This document shows positions 24,567 through 32,947 of a stretch of 64,000 nucleotides of DNA, piece by piece. Numbering within the stretch: the stretch's first letter is position 1; each line of letters begins with the position of its first letter. The stretch covers positions 3,791 to 67,790 of the forward strand of contig CAZKGO010000014.1 in NCBI GenBank assembly GCA_964552235.1. Direction: 5' to 3'. Source of the DNA: CAVTHK01 sp964552235 (GTDB taxonomy: Bacteria > Spirochaetota > Spirochaetia > SZUA-6 > CAVTHK01). The notes under the pieces are model-generated. The model was not told where the DNA came from and did no database searches. It saw only the letters and a list, made by a program, of their open reading frames with translations. A program made the position numbers and the translations under genes.

Positions 24567-25130
24567 GTGGCGGTTCCCGATCGACAGCAGGCGCTTGCCC
24601 TGCTCATGGAGTTCAACAAGACCGACAGCCTGATCAAGCACGCCCTCGCCGTCGAGGCGGTGATGCGCGCCTTCGCGCGCAAGCGGGGCGAGGACGAGGA
24701 GAAGTGGGGGGTCATCGGCCTCATCCACGACCTCGACTACGAGAAGTACCCCGAGCAGCACTGCACCATGAGCCGCCGCATCCTCGAGGAGCGCGGCTGG
24801 CCGCCCGACTACGTGAGGGCCGTGATGGCCCACGGCTGGGGTATCTGCACCGACGTCGAGCCGCAGAGCGAGCTGGAAAAGGTGCTGTACACCATCGACG
24901 AGCTCACGGGCCTCGTCGTGACCACCGCGCTCGTGCGTCCCTCGCGCAGCCTGATGGACCTCGAGGCCTCCTCGGTGCGCAAGAAGTGGAAGGACAAGCG
25001 GTTCGCCGCGGGCGTCAACCGCGAGGTCATCGAGAAGGGCGCGGCGATGCTCGGCATGCCGCTCAATGACGTGATCCAGAACACGATCCTGGGAATGCGG
25101 GAAATCGCCGGAGAGCTCGGGCTCAAGTAG
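24567..25130 (+). CDS. HD-domain metal-dependent phosphohydrolase (HDIG type)
   Basis: The GTG start follows TGGAGG. The 187-residue protein carries the HD signature: LIKHALAVEAVMRAF (first His), VIGLIHDLDYEKYPE (His-Asp) and downstream histidines in HCTMSRRIL and VMAHGW. Compact HD proteins hydrolyse phosphate bonds of nucleotides or cyclic dinucleotides. The length and LIHDLDYEKYP segment match a widespread uncharacterised group. TTGACA at 24506-24511 could be its -35 element. The substrate is unknown. Confidence 0.88.
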   Translation: MAVPDRQQALALLMEFNKTDSLIKHALAVEAVMRAFARKRGEDEEKWGVIGLIHDLDYEKYPEQHCTMSRRILEERGWPPDYVRAVMAHGWGICTDVEPQSELEKVLYTIDELTGLVVTTALVRPSRSLMDLEASSVRKKWKDKRFAAGVNREVIEKGAAMLGMPLNDVIQNTILGMREIAGELGLK

Positions 25131-25143
25131 CCCGGCGCAAGGC

Positions 25144-25278
25144 TCACGGCGATGCCGGCCCGCCCGTCGCCGGCCTCCGCGGCCGGGCCGCACGGGGCGC
25201 CGCGGGTCGCACAGCCGGCTGCTGCGCGGCGGCGACGGCCGGCAGCGCGAGCAGGCAGGCGAGCACGAACGCTCCCAT
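25144..25278 (-). CDS. Possible 44-residue secreted small protein
   Basis: From an ATG at 25276-25278 the complement encodes MGAFVLACLLALPAVAAAQQ, a convincing signal peptide with an Ala-x-Ala cleavage site, followed by a short Pro/Ala/Arg-rich tail. There is no clear ribosome site. High GC makes such Ala/Leu-rich frames easy to get by chance, so the call is weak. Confidence 0.3.
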   Translation of the reverse strand: MGAFVLACLLALPAVAAAQQPAVRPAAPRAARPRRPATGGPASP

Positions 25279-25316
25279 GAGCCGCAGTGTAGCGCACTTG
25301 CGTGCGCTGGCCGCCC

Positions 25317-25346
25317 TTGATGCGCGCGGAGATTCCTGCCTAATAT
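25317..25346 (+). promoter_or_regulatory. Promoter of the alpha-oxoamine synthase gene
   Basis: TTGATG (25317-25322) and TAATAT (25341-25346) are 18 bases apart, ahead of the GTG at 25419. Confidence 0.6.
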
Positions 25347-25418
25347 GGAAGCGGCCTCGACGGCATCGGCATCCGAAGCGGCACCCTGCCCCCGATCGAC
25401 ACACCCACGGAGGTTCGC

Positions 25419-26663
25419 GTGAAAGACCTGTTCGACAAGTGCAGGACCGACCAGGGCAGCTTTGGCGCCTTTCGGGCGGCGGGCGACGAGTACTTCACCC
25501 GCCCCGTCCTCAACAGCAAGCCGGGGCCCCACATGGAGTTCGCCGGCAAGCCGGTCGTCATGTGGGCGATCAACAACTACACCGGCATCTGCGACAACGA
25601 AGAGGTCAAGGAGGCCGCGCGCGACGCTCTCGAGAAGTGGGGCACCTTCAGTCCGATGGGCTCGCGCATGCTCACGGGCAACACGCGCTACCACAAGGAG
25701 CTGGAGGCGCGGCTGGCCGAGTACCTGCAGAAGCCGGCCGCGATCCTGTTCAACTACGGCTACCTCGGCGTGCTTGCCACGATGAGCGCGCTGCTCGGGC
25801 CCGACGACCAGCTGATCATCGACCGGCTCTGCCACGCGAGCATCGTCGACGGCGCGATGCTCTCGACGTTCGGGCGCCGCTTCCGCACCTTTCGACACAA
25901 CAACCTGAACCACCTCGAGCAGCTGCTCAAGCAGGCCAACAAGGAACGCAAGGGCGGGGTCCTGATCGCCATCGAAGGCGTCTACGGGATGCGCGGCGAC
26001 CTGGCCGCGCTGCCGGGGATCTGCGAGCTCAAGGACCGCTACGAGGCGCGGCTGTTCATGGACGACGCCCACGGCTTCGGCGTGATGGGCAGCAACGGCA
26101 GGGGCCTCGGCGAGCACTTCGGCGTGCAGGACAAGGTGGACCTCTACTTCGGCACGTTTGCCAAGGCTTTTGCCGCGATCGGCGGCGTGACGGCGGGCCC
26201 TGCCGAGGCGATCGACTGGGTCCGCTACAACGGCCGGACCAACGTCTTTGCCAAGGCGCTGCCCATGGTGTACGTCGCTGCCGTGACCAAGAGCCTGGAG
26301 GTGCTGCAGAGACGTCCGCAGCTGCGCGAGCGCATGTGGGCCGTGGCGCGGAGGCTGCAGAAGGGCCTCGTCGAGCTCGGCTTCGATATCGGCGACACCC
26401 GCAGCCCGATCACCCCCGTCTACGTGCCGGCGGGCAGCGCCGAGCTGGGCATGCAGATGATCCGCATGCTGCGCGAGGACTACGGCGTCTTCGTCTCGGG
26501 CGTCACCTACCCCGTCGTGCCTATGGGCGTCATCCTGTTCCGCATGATCCCGACGGCGTCGCACACCGACGAGGACGTCGACCGCACGCTCGAGGCCTTC
26601 AGGAACATGCGCGACCGCCTGGCGCTCGATCTCGCGAAGAAGCCGTCGCAGGAGAATCGGTAG
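25419..26663 (+). CDS. PLP-dependent alpha-oxoamine synthase family protein (KBL/serine palmitoyltransferase-like)
   Basis: The GTG start follows ACGGAGG. The 414-residue fold-type-I enzyme has GSRMLTGNTRYHKELE, DRLCHASIVDG, FMDDAHGFGVMG (PLP-contacting Asp/His) and FGTFAKAFAAIGG, in which the Lys forms the PLP aldimine. The family condenses an amino acid with an acyl-CoA, as in serine palmitoyltransferase, 8-amino-7-oxononanoate synthase and 2-amino-3-ketobutyrate CoA ligase. The slightly divergent active-site spacing and lack of biotin or threonine genes nearby make a lipid or unknown acyl substrate possible. Confidence 0.87.
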   Translation: MKDLFDKCRTDQGSFGAFRAAGDEYFTRPVLNSKPGPHMEFAGKPVVMWAINNYTGICDNEEVKEAARDALEKWGTFSPMGSRMLTGNTRYHKELEARLAEYLQKPAAILFNYGYLGVLATMSALLGPDDQLIIDRLCHASIVDGAMLSTFGRRFRTFRHNNLNHLEQLLKQANKERKGGVLIAIEGVYGMRGDLAALPGICELKDRYEARLFMDDAHGFGVMGSNGRGLGEHFGVQDKVDLYFGTFAKAFAAIGGVTAGPAEAIDWVRYNGRTNVFAKALPMVYVAAVTKSLEVLQRRPQLRERMWAVARRLQKGLVELGFDIGDTRSPITPVYVPAGSAELGMQMIRMLREDYGVFVSGVTYPVVPMGVILFRMIPTASHTDEDVDRTLEAFRNMRDRLALDLAKKPSQENR

Positions 26664-26697
26664 GGCCGAATCCCGGCCGGACGCCGGCTGCCCCCCG

Positions 26698-27339
26698 TCA
26701 CACCCGCCGACCCGGCCACCGGCACAGGTCGGCGAGGCCGCACTGCGGGCACAGCGGCGAGCGCGCGCGGCAGACCAGCCGGCCGTGGGCGTTGGCAGCC
26801 ATGGAAAAGCGCGTCTGCCGGTCGGGCGGCACGATGGCGCGCAGCTCGGTCTCGATGCGGCCCGGGTCGTCGGCCCCGGCAAGACCCAGCCGCCGGACCA
26901 CGCGGCGGAAGTGCGTGTCCACGATGATCGCCGGCTCGCCGAACAGCAGCCCCGCCACCACGTTGCCTGTCTTGCGGCCGACTCCCGGCAGCGTCGCCAG
27001 CTCATCCACCGTGCGAGGCAGCCGGCCGTCGTAGCGATCGAGGAGCAGGCGCGCGGCCTTCTTCAGGTTCCTCGACTTCTGCCTGTAGAAGCCCGTCGAG
27101 CGCACGAGGCGCTCGAGCTCGGCGAGGGGGATCGCGGCGAGCGAGGCCGCGTCGGGGCACCGAGCGAACAGGGCGGGCGTCACGCGGTTGACCTGCTCGT
27201 CGGTGCACTGCGCAGACAGCACCGTGGCCGCCAGCAGCTCGAACCCGTTGCGGAAATGGAGGCGCGGCCGCTCGTCGGGGTAGAGGCGCAGCAGCCGCTC
27301 GACCGTGGCAGCCGCCGATGCTCTCGAGGGCCGGCTCAC
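26698..27339 (-). CDS. nth: Endonuclease III (DNA glycosylase/AP lyase)
   Basis: The GTG start (27337-27339) gives 213 residues, the normal length. LPGVGRKTGNVV is the helix-hairpin-helix with the catalytic Lys, IVDTHFRRV has the catalytic Asp, and the C-terminus has the 4Fe-4S ligand pattern C-x6-C-x2-C-x5-C (CRARSPLCPQCGLADLC). It removes oxidised pyrimidines and nicks abasic sites in base-excision repair. It lies seven bases downstream of the DHH-CBS gene on the same strand, so they are probably co-transcribed. Confidence 0.96.
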   Translation of the reverse strand: MSRPSRASAAATVERLLRLYPDERPRLHFRNGFELLAATVLSAQCTDEQVNRVTPALFARCPDAASLAAIPLAELERLVRSTGFYRQKSRNLKKAARLLLDRYDGRLPRTVDELATLPGVGRKTGNVVAGLLFGEPAIIVDTHFRRVVRRLGLAGADDPGRIETELRAIVPPDRQTRFSMAANAHGRLVCRARSPLCPQCGLADLCRWPGRRV

Positions 27340-27346
27340 CGCGCGC

Positions 27347-28696
27347 CTATCCGGGTTCCCGCGGCCTGCTGAGCTCAGCGTGCACCTCGCGGTTGCGGGC
27401 GCTGCCGTGCTCGAGAAAGCGCAGCAGGTCGGCCCGGGTCACGATGCCGAGGAGATTCCCCTGCGCGGTGATCGGAAGTCGGCCCACCGCCTTCGCGTAC
27501 ATGATCCGCTCGATCTCGGCGGCCGTGGCTGCCGGCCCGCAGGTGTGCACGGGCCGCGACATGTAGGCCGTCACCGGCGCGTGCATCGCGGCGGCCCTGC
27601 GTCCCTTCATGATGTCGCGCAGGGTGAGGAATCCGACCACGGCTCCCGCGGAATCGACGACGGGCGCGCCCGCGTGGTTGACCTGCTCCAGGAAGATCGA
27701 GGCGGCCAGCAGGTCCCAGTCGCTGCGGACCGTGTGCACCGGCTCGCTCATGAGGTCCGCCGCGGTCACCGCCGGCGACAGCGTCCGCTCGAGGTAGCGC
27801 ACCAGCAGCGCCGCGGCCTCGCCTCCGCCCTGGCCCTTGATCAGGGCCGAGGCCGCCTGCGGGTGCCCTCCCCCGCCAAAGGGCTCCAGCAGCTTGTTCA
27901 GCATCAGGCCGTCCTTGCGCGTGCGCGCCACGATGAGCGAGCGCGGTCCCTTGCGGAAGCCGAACACGACGAACAGCGCGTCGGGCTCCTCGATCTCGAA
28001 CACCTTTTCCACGACCGCGGCCAGGCCGGGAACCTGGTCCTCGAGCTCGAGGCTGCACAGCTGCACGGAGTGCCCGTTGATGCTGCGGTGGGCGAGGCCG
28101 TTGAGCATCCGGTGAAAGAGGTCGACCTGCTGCTCGTCGCGCAGCGACTTCAGCAGGCTGTCGAGCACCGCGACAGAGGCGCCGCGCTCCAGGAGAAACG
28201 AGGCGACCTCGAAGTCCCGGGCCGTGACGCTGGTATGGGTAAAGCGGCCGGTCTCCGCGTAGATGCCCAGCAGCGCCAGCGTCGCTTCGTCGGCGCCCAC
28301 CGGCAGCCGCCGGTTCATCACGTCGATGCCGAGGAGCGTCGTGCTGGAGCCGCACGGCTGCTCGTGGATCACGGCGCCCGGGATGTCGGCGCTGTCTGCG
28401 GGATGGTGATCGAAGACCAGGACCTCGCCCCGGTAGCCGGGCATCATCTCCAGGAACTCGCGGATGCGGGCGCTGGAGCGGGTGTCGACGACCACCACGT
28501 GCTCGATCGACTGGCCGCGCAGCTCCTCTGCGCCGAGGAACGCGAGCTGCCTCTCGAACAGGTGGTAGGCGTTGAGGGCCGCGGGGTGGATCAGGTGGCT
28601 TCGCACCGGCCGGTGGTCGGGGAACAGCTGCCGCGCCAGGACCATCGCGCCGATGCAGTCCAGATCGGTGTTCGTGTGCCCGACGATGATCTTCAC
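27347..28696 (-). CDS. DHH-family phosphoesterase with C-terminal tandem CBS domains
   Basis: The GTG start gives 449 residues. GHTNTDLDCIGA and VLVFDHHPADSAD are the DHH-domain metal motifs, followed by a DHHA1-type substrate domain (LEPFGGGGHPQAASA) and two CBS motifs from about residue 315 to 430. DHH proteins cleave short RNAs, pAp or cyclic dinucleotides. The same domain order precedes a nucleotidyltransferase head in long CCA/A-adding enzymes of some bacteria, but no such head is present here. CBS domains suggest control by adenine nucleotides. The reaction is not known. Confidence 0.88.
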   Translation of the reverse strand: MKIIVGHTNTDLDCIGAMVLARQLFPDHRPVRSHLIHPAALNAYHLFERQLAFLGAEELRGQSIEHVVVVDTRSSARIREFLEMMPGYRGEVLVFDHHPADSADIPGAVIHEQPCGSSTTLLGIDVMNRRLPVGADEATLALLGIYAETGRFTHTSVTARDFEVASFLLERGASVAVLDSLLKSLRDEQQVDLFHRMLNGLAHRSINGHSVQLCSLELEDQVPGLAAVVEKVFEIEEPDALFVVFGFRKGPRSLIVARTRKDGLMLNKLLEPFGGGGHPQAASALIKGQGGGEAAALLVRYLERTLSPAVTAADLMSEPVHTVRSDWDLLAASIFLEQVNHAGAPVVDSAGAVVGFLTLRDIMKGRRAAAMHAPVTAYMSRPVHTCGPAATAAEIERIMYAKAVGRLPITAQGNLLGIVTRADLLRFLEHGSARNREVHAELSRPREPG

Positions 28697-28787
28697 GAGC
28701 CATCATCACCCCGCCGTTGCCCCGCGTCAACTCCGCCGCGCGGCGCCGGCCGTGGACAGGCCGCCGCCGCCGGCCTAATCTGCGGCC

Positions 28788-29204
28788 ATGAGCCGCCGAA
28801 GCGCCGCGGGCACCTGCTGGCTGTATATACTCGAGCTCGCCAACGGGCACCTGTACACCGGCTACGCCCGCGACTGCGCCCGCCGCTACCTGGAGCACCT
28901 GCGCGGCCGCGGCGCCCGCTCGACGCGCATCTCGGCGCCGCTGCGCCTGGCTGCCGCCTGGAAGCTGCGCTGCACGATCGGGGACGCCCTCCGACTGGAG
29001 GTCAAGGTGAAGGAAGGCGGCCGCCCCCTGAAGCGGCGCCTGATCGCCGAGCCGGCGCACCTGCGCGCCCTCGTGCGCCGCGTCGGCCTGGGCGTCCGCG
29101 TCAGCCTGGTCGACCCAGCCTCGATCGAGGCCGGCTGCCGGGCCCTGCTGCGCGCCGCTCAGGCGCGCACGACGCGGTCGCGTCCCTCGCGCTTGGCCCG
29201 GTAG
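28788..29204 (+). CDS. GIY-YIG nuclease superfamily protein
   Basis: The 138-residue frame begins CWLYILELANGHLYTGYARD, the YIG-containing strand of the UPF0213/YhbQ-type GIY-YIG domain, followed by RRYLEHLRGRGARSTR. These small proteins are implicated in DNA or RNA handling. The last 45 bases overlap the convergent diguanylate cyclase gene, and the C-terminal 25 residues are low-complexity Arg/Ala. The functional domain ends well before the overlap. Confidence 0.82.
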   Translation: MSRRSAAGTCWLYILELANGHLYTGYARDCARRYLEHLRGRGARSTRISAPLRLAAAWKLRCTIGDALRLEVKVKEGGRPLKRRLIAEPAHLRALVRRVGLGVRVSLVDPASIEAGCRALLRAAQARTTRSRPSRLAR

Positions 29205-30436
29205 AGCGCCTCGTCGGCGCGCTCCAGCACGTCCTGCGGCCTGCGCAGGCCGCGGGCGGCCGATGCCACGCCGACGCTCACGGTGACCTTGGCCGAGACG
29301 CTGTCCTTGCGCCATCGCGCACGGGGCCGCATCAGCCGCGGCCGCTCGCCCCGAGGCCGCTCTGCCTTGCGGATCCTGAAGGGCATGATTGCCAGGCGCT
29401 CGCGCATCCGCTCGAGAGCTGCGGCGGCGGCCGCCGCGTCTTCTTTCAGGTAGAGCACCGCAAACTCTTCGCCGCCGTAGCGGTAGACGACCCCGCCCGA
29501 CTCCTCGTCGAGGTGGCGCGCCACGCGCCGCAGGACATTGTCGCCCTCTGCGTGGCCCCACTTGTCGTTGAAGCTCTTGAAGTGGTCGACGTCGACCATG
29601 GCGAGGGTGTAGCGCAGCCGCAGGGATCGCATCCGTTCTTCGAAGGCCCTGCGGTTTCGCACGCCCGTGAGCTCGTCGAGGTAGACGCGCTGCCAGTAGA
29701 GCCTGTAGATGACGAACAGCAGCACCAGCAGCGACGAGCAGGCGACGATCGGGGCCGCGGCCACCCTGCCCACCGGGCGGCCGGCTGCGGCGAAGCCGAG
29801 CATCCAGTACAGGGGCAGCAGGAACCAGGCAGCGGCGTGCTCGACGATCGTGATCTCGCGGCGCAGCGAAACGACCAGCCCGTAGTAGCAGAGGAGCAGC
29901 AGCGGCGCGGCGAGGGGCAGCCGCCACCGCGCCACGGCGGGCAGAAGCGCAAGGCGCAGCAGCGCCGCGGCGGCCGGCAGCCGCAGCAGCAGCGCCAGGG
30001 CGGCAGCCAGCACCGGCAGCAGCAGCAGCTTGAGCAGCCCTCCGCTGCCCCACCCTTCGCCTGCGGTGTAGAGGCCGATCATCGACAGAGGCATCAGCAC
30101 GGCCAGGACTACCGCCGCGTCGGCGGTGGCGAGTCCCAGCGGCCCCAGGTCGTGGCGCATCGCCGCGTGGCAGGCCACGACGAGGATCCCCGCGGCCAGC
30201 AGGGTCGCGTGGTTCAACCGCAGCGCGAGGAAGCCGAACACCAGGGCGAGGGCGTAGGGAGCCGCAGCCAGCGCCGCGGCGGCAGGCTCGCCGGGCAGCG
30301 CTGTGGAAAGCGGACCCGCAAGCCCTATGCCGGCAAGCGCGAGCAGCGGCGGGACGAACCAGGCGGCCTCCCACCACGGCTTGGCCCGGGGCCGCCATCG
30401 CGGGGCTGGACGCTGTCGCTGCGGAACAGGGACCAC
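29159..30436 (-). CDS. Membrane-anchored diguanylate cyclase (GGDEF)
   Basis: The GTG start gives 425 residues. Several hydrophobic segments fill residues 25-245, followed by a GGDEF domain from about 250 with MVDVDHFKSFNDKWGHAEGD and YRYGGEEFAVLY. An insertion of about 25 basic residues (around MPFRIRKAERPRGERPR) lies in the second half. The RxxD inhibition site expected five residues before GGEEF is absent (ESGG), so product feedback is unlikely. It should make cyclic di-GMP in response to a membrane or lipid-phase cue. Confidence 0.92.
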   Translation of the reverse strand: MVPVPQRQRPAPRWRPRAKPWWEAAWFVPPLLALAGIGLAGPLSTALPGEPAAAALAAAPYALALVFGFLALRLNHATLLAAGILVVACHAAMRHDLGPLGLATADAAVVLAVLMPLSMIGLYTAGEGWGSGGLLKLLLLPVLAAALALLLRLPAAAALLRLALLPAVARWRLPLAAPLLLLCYYGLVVSLRREITIVEHAAAWFLLPLYWMLGFAAAGRPVGRVAAAPIVACSSLLVLLFVIYRLYWQRVYLDELTGVRNRRAFEERMRSLRLRYTLAMVDVDHFKSFNDKWGHAEGDNVLRRVARHLDEESGGVVYRYGGEEFAVLYLKEDAAAAAAALERMRERLAIMPFRIRKAERPRGERPRLMRPRARWRKDSVSAKVTVSVGVASAARGLRRPQDVLERADEALYRAKREGRDRVVRA

Positions 30437-30549
30437 GCGTGGGTATTAGCCGCGCGCCGGGGCTTAGTCAACCCGCCGACGGGCCCGGCCCCTGGCGCTG
30501 CACCCCCTCGGCTTTACGGCGGCCTGCGGCCGATGCGACAGTCCGGCCC

Positions 30550-30786
30550 ATGGCTCACGTGTTCCAGATCAGCGCTTCCGGAGGCGGTGTCCCCAAGAAC
30601 GGGCTCCTCGCGTCCGTGGTCGGCAAAGAGGGCCTCAAGGGCGACCGCCACAACGGCCCGACGCACGGAGGAGAGCTCAAGGCGCTCTGCCTCTACTCGC
30701 TGGAACGTATCCTGGTCCTGCAGGCCGAGGGCCATCCCCTCTTTCCCGGCAGCACGGGCGGCCCGGTCCTGTTCGCGCAGGCCTAG
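30550..30786 (+). pseudogene. Truncated MOSC-domain fragment
   Basis: The 78-residue frame reads like the N-terminal half of a MOSC protein (VGKEGLKGDRHNGPTHGGE, ALCLYSLERI, HPLFPGSTGG) but stops where the family normally continues with the core that holds the conserved Cys and cofactor-sulfurase fold. MOSC domains move sulfur in molybdenum-cofactor enzymes and other carriers. The downstream DNA is the terminus of a convergent gene, so the 3' half seems lost. A functional short protein cannot be excluded. Confidence 0.65.
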
Positions 30787-30814
30787 GCGGCCCGGGGTCG
30801 ACGCCGCGGGTCCG

Positions 30815-31675
30815 TTACCCCTGCAGGAACTCGCCGATGCGGGCGTCGACCAGGTCCGGCCGCTCGATGTTCATCAGGTGCCCGACGTCCGGCACAGTCT
30901 CGACGCGGATGTTGGGCAGCAGGCGCTTGCCCAGGCTGCGGGCCGCGACGGGGTCGAAGACGACCTCCCGCTCGCCGAGCAGCAGCAGCGTGGCCGCGAA
31001 CGCAGCGGAGGCGGCGCCGAACCTGCCAGGATCGTAGACCTCGTACGAGGGCTCGCGGGCTCCCCGGAACAGCGCCTCCTGGTAGTCGAGCATCTCGTCC
31101 GAAGGCTCCAGCGTCGGGGCGAGCAGGGAGACGAGCGATCGTATGTTGCGCGCCGTGGGCAGCAGCCGCGCCCGCCGCGCGCGCCTGCGCAGCTGCGGCG
31201 TCGGCGCCGAGCCGTTCAGGCTCGCCGACACCAGGACCAGCCTGCCGACCCGATCGGGCACGTAGGCGGCGAGGTTGACCGCGATCTGGCTCGCCCGCGA
31301 GACGGCCACCAGGTCGACGCGGTCGAGAAAAAGCGAATCGAGGATCTGCAGGAGCCAGGGCCTGTCGAAGCCAAAGGGCAGCGCCCCTTCGGGCTCGCTC
31401 TTGCCCGCGTCGCCGATGATGTCGATGGCGTACAGCCGGAATTTCCGGCTCAGTTCGGCGACGTTTCTCCGCCACAGCGCCGAGTTGGAGCGGCCGGGGT
31501 GCAGCAGGACGACCGGATTGCCGTGCTCGGGCCCGCTGCACAGAACGTGGGTCGCCCCGAAGCTCGTCTGCACGAACGACGTGGTCAGGGGCACGGGCCA
31601 GTCCGCGAGCATCCGGTCGTAGCAGGCAAAGAGCCGCTCGCGCTCGATCGCGGACCGGTAGATGCTTCGCGCCAC
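30815..31675 (-). CDS. Alpha/beta hydrolase
   Basis: The GTG at 31673-31675 has GGAGG eight bases upstream, which favours it over the longer frame to 31816, and gives 286 residues. VVLLHPGRSNSALWRRNVAEL is the oxyanion-hole strand, VDLVAVSRASQIAVNLA contains the nucleophile serine in an A-x-S-x-A elbow instead of G-x-S-x-G, and VPDVGHLMNIERPD gives the catalytic His. Members hydrolyse esters, lactones or C-C bonds. Its promoter diverges from that of the tartrate dehydrogenase-like gene. The substrate is unknown. Confidence 0.87.
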   Translation of the reverse strand: MARSIYRSAIERERLFACYDRMLADWPVPLTTSFVQTSFGATHVLCSGPEHGNPVVLLHPGRSNSALWRRNVAELSRKFRLYAIDIIGDAGKSEPEGALPFGFDRPWLLQILDSLFLDRVDLVAVSRASQIAVNLAAYVPDRVGRLVLVSASLNGSAPTPQLRRRARRARLLPTARNIRSLVSLLAPTLEPSDEMLDYQEALFRGAREPSYEVYDPGRFGAASAAFAATLLLLGEREVVFDPVAARSLGKRLLPNIRVETVPDVGHLMNIERPDLVDARIGEFLQG

Positions 31676-31727
31676 CCTGCACGCCTCCGGGCCGCACCGC
31701 CGCGGCCTCTGTCCTTTGCCGGGGAGG

Positions 31728-31755
31728 ATAACACAATCTTTACGTGCCGTGTAAA
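31728..31755 (-). promoter_or_regulatory. Promoter of the alpha/beta hydrolase gene
   Basis: On the complement, TTTACA (31750-31755) and TGTTAT (31728-31733) are separated by 16 bases. Confidence 0.5.
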
Positions 31756-31788
31756 CTATCGGGAACTCGGGTCGGGCGGGGACGTCCC

Positions 31789-31817
31789 TTGCGCCTGCCC
31801 TGGCCGGCGCGTACATT
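31789..31817 (+). promoter_or_regulatory. Promoter of the tartrate dehydrogenase-like gene
   Basis: TTGCGC (31789-31794) and TACATT (31812-31817) are 17 bases apart, ahead of the ATG at 31870. Confidence 0.5.
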
Positions 31818-31869
31818 GAGGGCCGCCGCCAACGACCTCAACGCTCTCAGGCTAATGGAGCTCAGGCAG

Positions 31870-32928
31870 ATGTCACGCTATCGCATCATCGTCATTCCCG
31901 GCGACGGGATCGGCCGCGAGGTGGTGCCCCAGGGCATCCGCGTTCTCGAGGCGGTCGGGCGCCGCCACGGCATCCAGTTCGACTGGAACGAGGTGCCCTG
32001 GGGCTGCCAGCACATGATCGACACGGGAAAGCTGCTGCCCGACGACGGGTTCGACCGGATGGCCGAGCACGACGCCATCTACCTGGGGGCGGTCGGCCAC
32101 CCGGGCGTCCCCGATCACGTGTCGCTGTGGGGGCTGCTGATCCCGATTCGCCGCAGGATGCGCCAGTACGCCAACGTGCGGCCGGTGCGGCTGCTGCCCG
32201 GCATCCGCTGCCCTCTGGCCGGCCGCGGGCCGGCCGACATCGACTTTGTGATCGTGCGCGAGAACGCCGAGGGCGAGTACTCCGAGATCGGCGGCCGCAT
32301 GTACCAGGGCACCGATCTCGAGATGGCGGTCCAGGAGAGCATCTTCACGAGAAAGGGCGTGGACCGCATCCTGCGCTACGCCTTCGGGCTGGCCCGCGGC
32401 AGGCCCAAGAGGCACCTCACCTCGGCCACCAAGAGCAACGGCATCATCCACACGATGCCCTACTGGGACGAGCGCTTCCGCGCCATCGCCTCCGAGTTCC
32501 CCGACGTGCGCACCGACCAGTTCCACGTGGACATCCTCACCGCCCATTTCGTGCAGCACCCCGACTGGTTCGACGTGGTCGTAGGCAGCAACCTGTTCGG
32601 CGACATCCTCTCCGACCTGGCTCCGGCGATCGCAGGCAGCATCGGCTTGGCGCCTTCGGCCAACCTCAACCCCGAGCGCGACGCGCCGTCGATGTTCGAG
32701 CCGGTGCACGGCTCGGCGCCGGACATCGCGGGCAAGGGGATCGCCAACCCGATCGGCCAGATCTGGTCGGGGGCGATGATGCTCGAGCACCTCGGCCACC
32801 CCGAGGCCGCGGCCGCCATCGTGCGGGCGATCGAGAGAGTGCTGAGCGACGGCGGCCCGCGCACGCGCGACATCGGCGGCAACGCCGGCACGGCCGAGGT
32901 CGGCAGGGCGATCGTCGAGGCGCTGTAG
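31870..32928 (+). CDS. Isocitrate/isopropylmalate dehydrogenase family protein, tartrate dehydrogenase-like
   Basis: The ATG at 31870 follows GGAG by nine bases and gives 352 residues starting MSRYRIIVIPGDGIGREVVP. PDHVSLWGLLIPIRRRM, DFVIVRENAEGEYSEIGGRM and FEPVHGSAPDIAGKGIANP are typical of the tartrate dehydrogenase/decarboxylase branch, including the SLWGLLIPIRR loop in place of the isocitrate-specific serine. These NAD and divalent-metal enzymes oxidise tartrate, D-malate or related hydroxydiacids. It precedes the TIGR03546/03545 pair but is functionally unlike it. Confidence 0.88.
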   Translation: MSRYRIIVIPGDGIGREVVPQGIRVLEAVGRRHGIQFDWNEVPWGCQHMIDTGKLLPDDGFDRMAEHDAIYLGAVGHPGVPDHVSLWGLLIPIRRRMRQYANVRPVRLLPGIRCPLAGRGPADIDFVIVRENAEGEYSEIGGRMYQGTDLEMAVQESIFTRKGVDRILRYAFGLARGRPKRHLTSATKSNGIIHTMPYWDERFRAIASEFPDVRTDQFHVDILTAHFVQHPDWFDVVVGSNLFGDILSDLAPAIAGSIGLAPSANLNPERDAPSMFEPVHGSAPDIAGKGIANPIGQIWSGAMMLEHLGHPEAAAAIVRAIERVLSDGGPRTRDIGGNAGTAEVGRAIVEAL

Positions 32929-32947
32929 CGATCCAAGGAGGCGGACC

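Noticed and set aside
27305..31819. A 1504-codon open frame on the plus strand
   Set aside because: It is antisense to five recognisable genes and has the Arg/Gly/Ala/His composition of a GC-rich shadow frame with no domain similarity.
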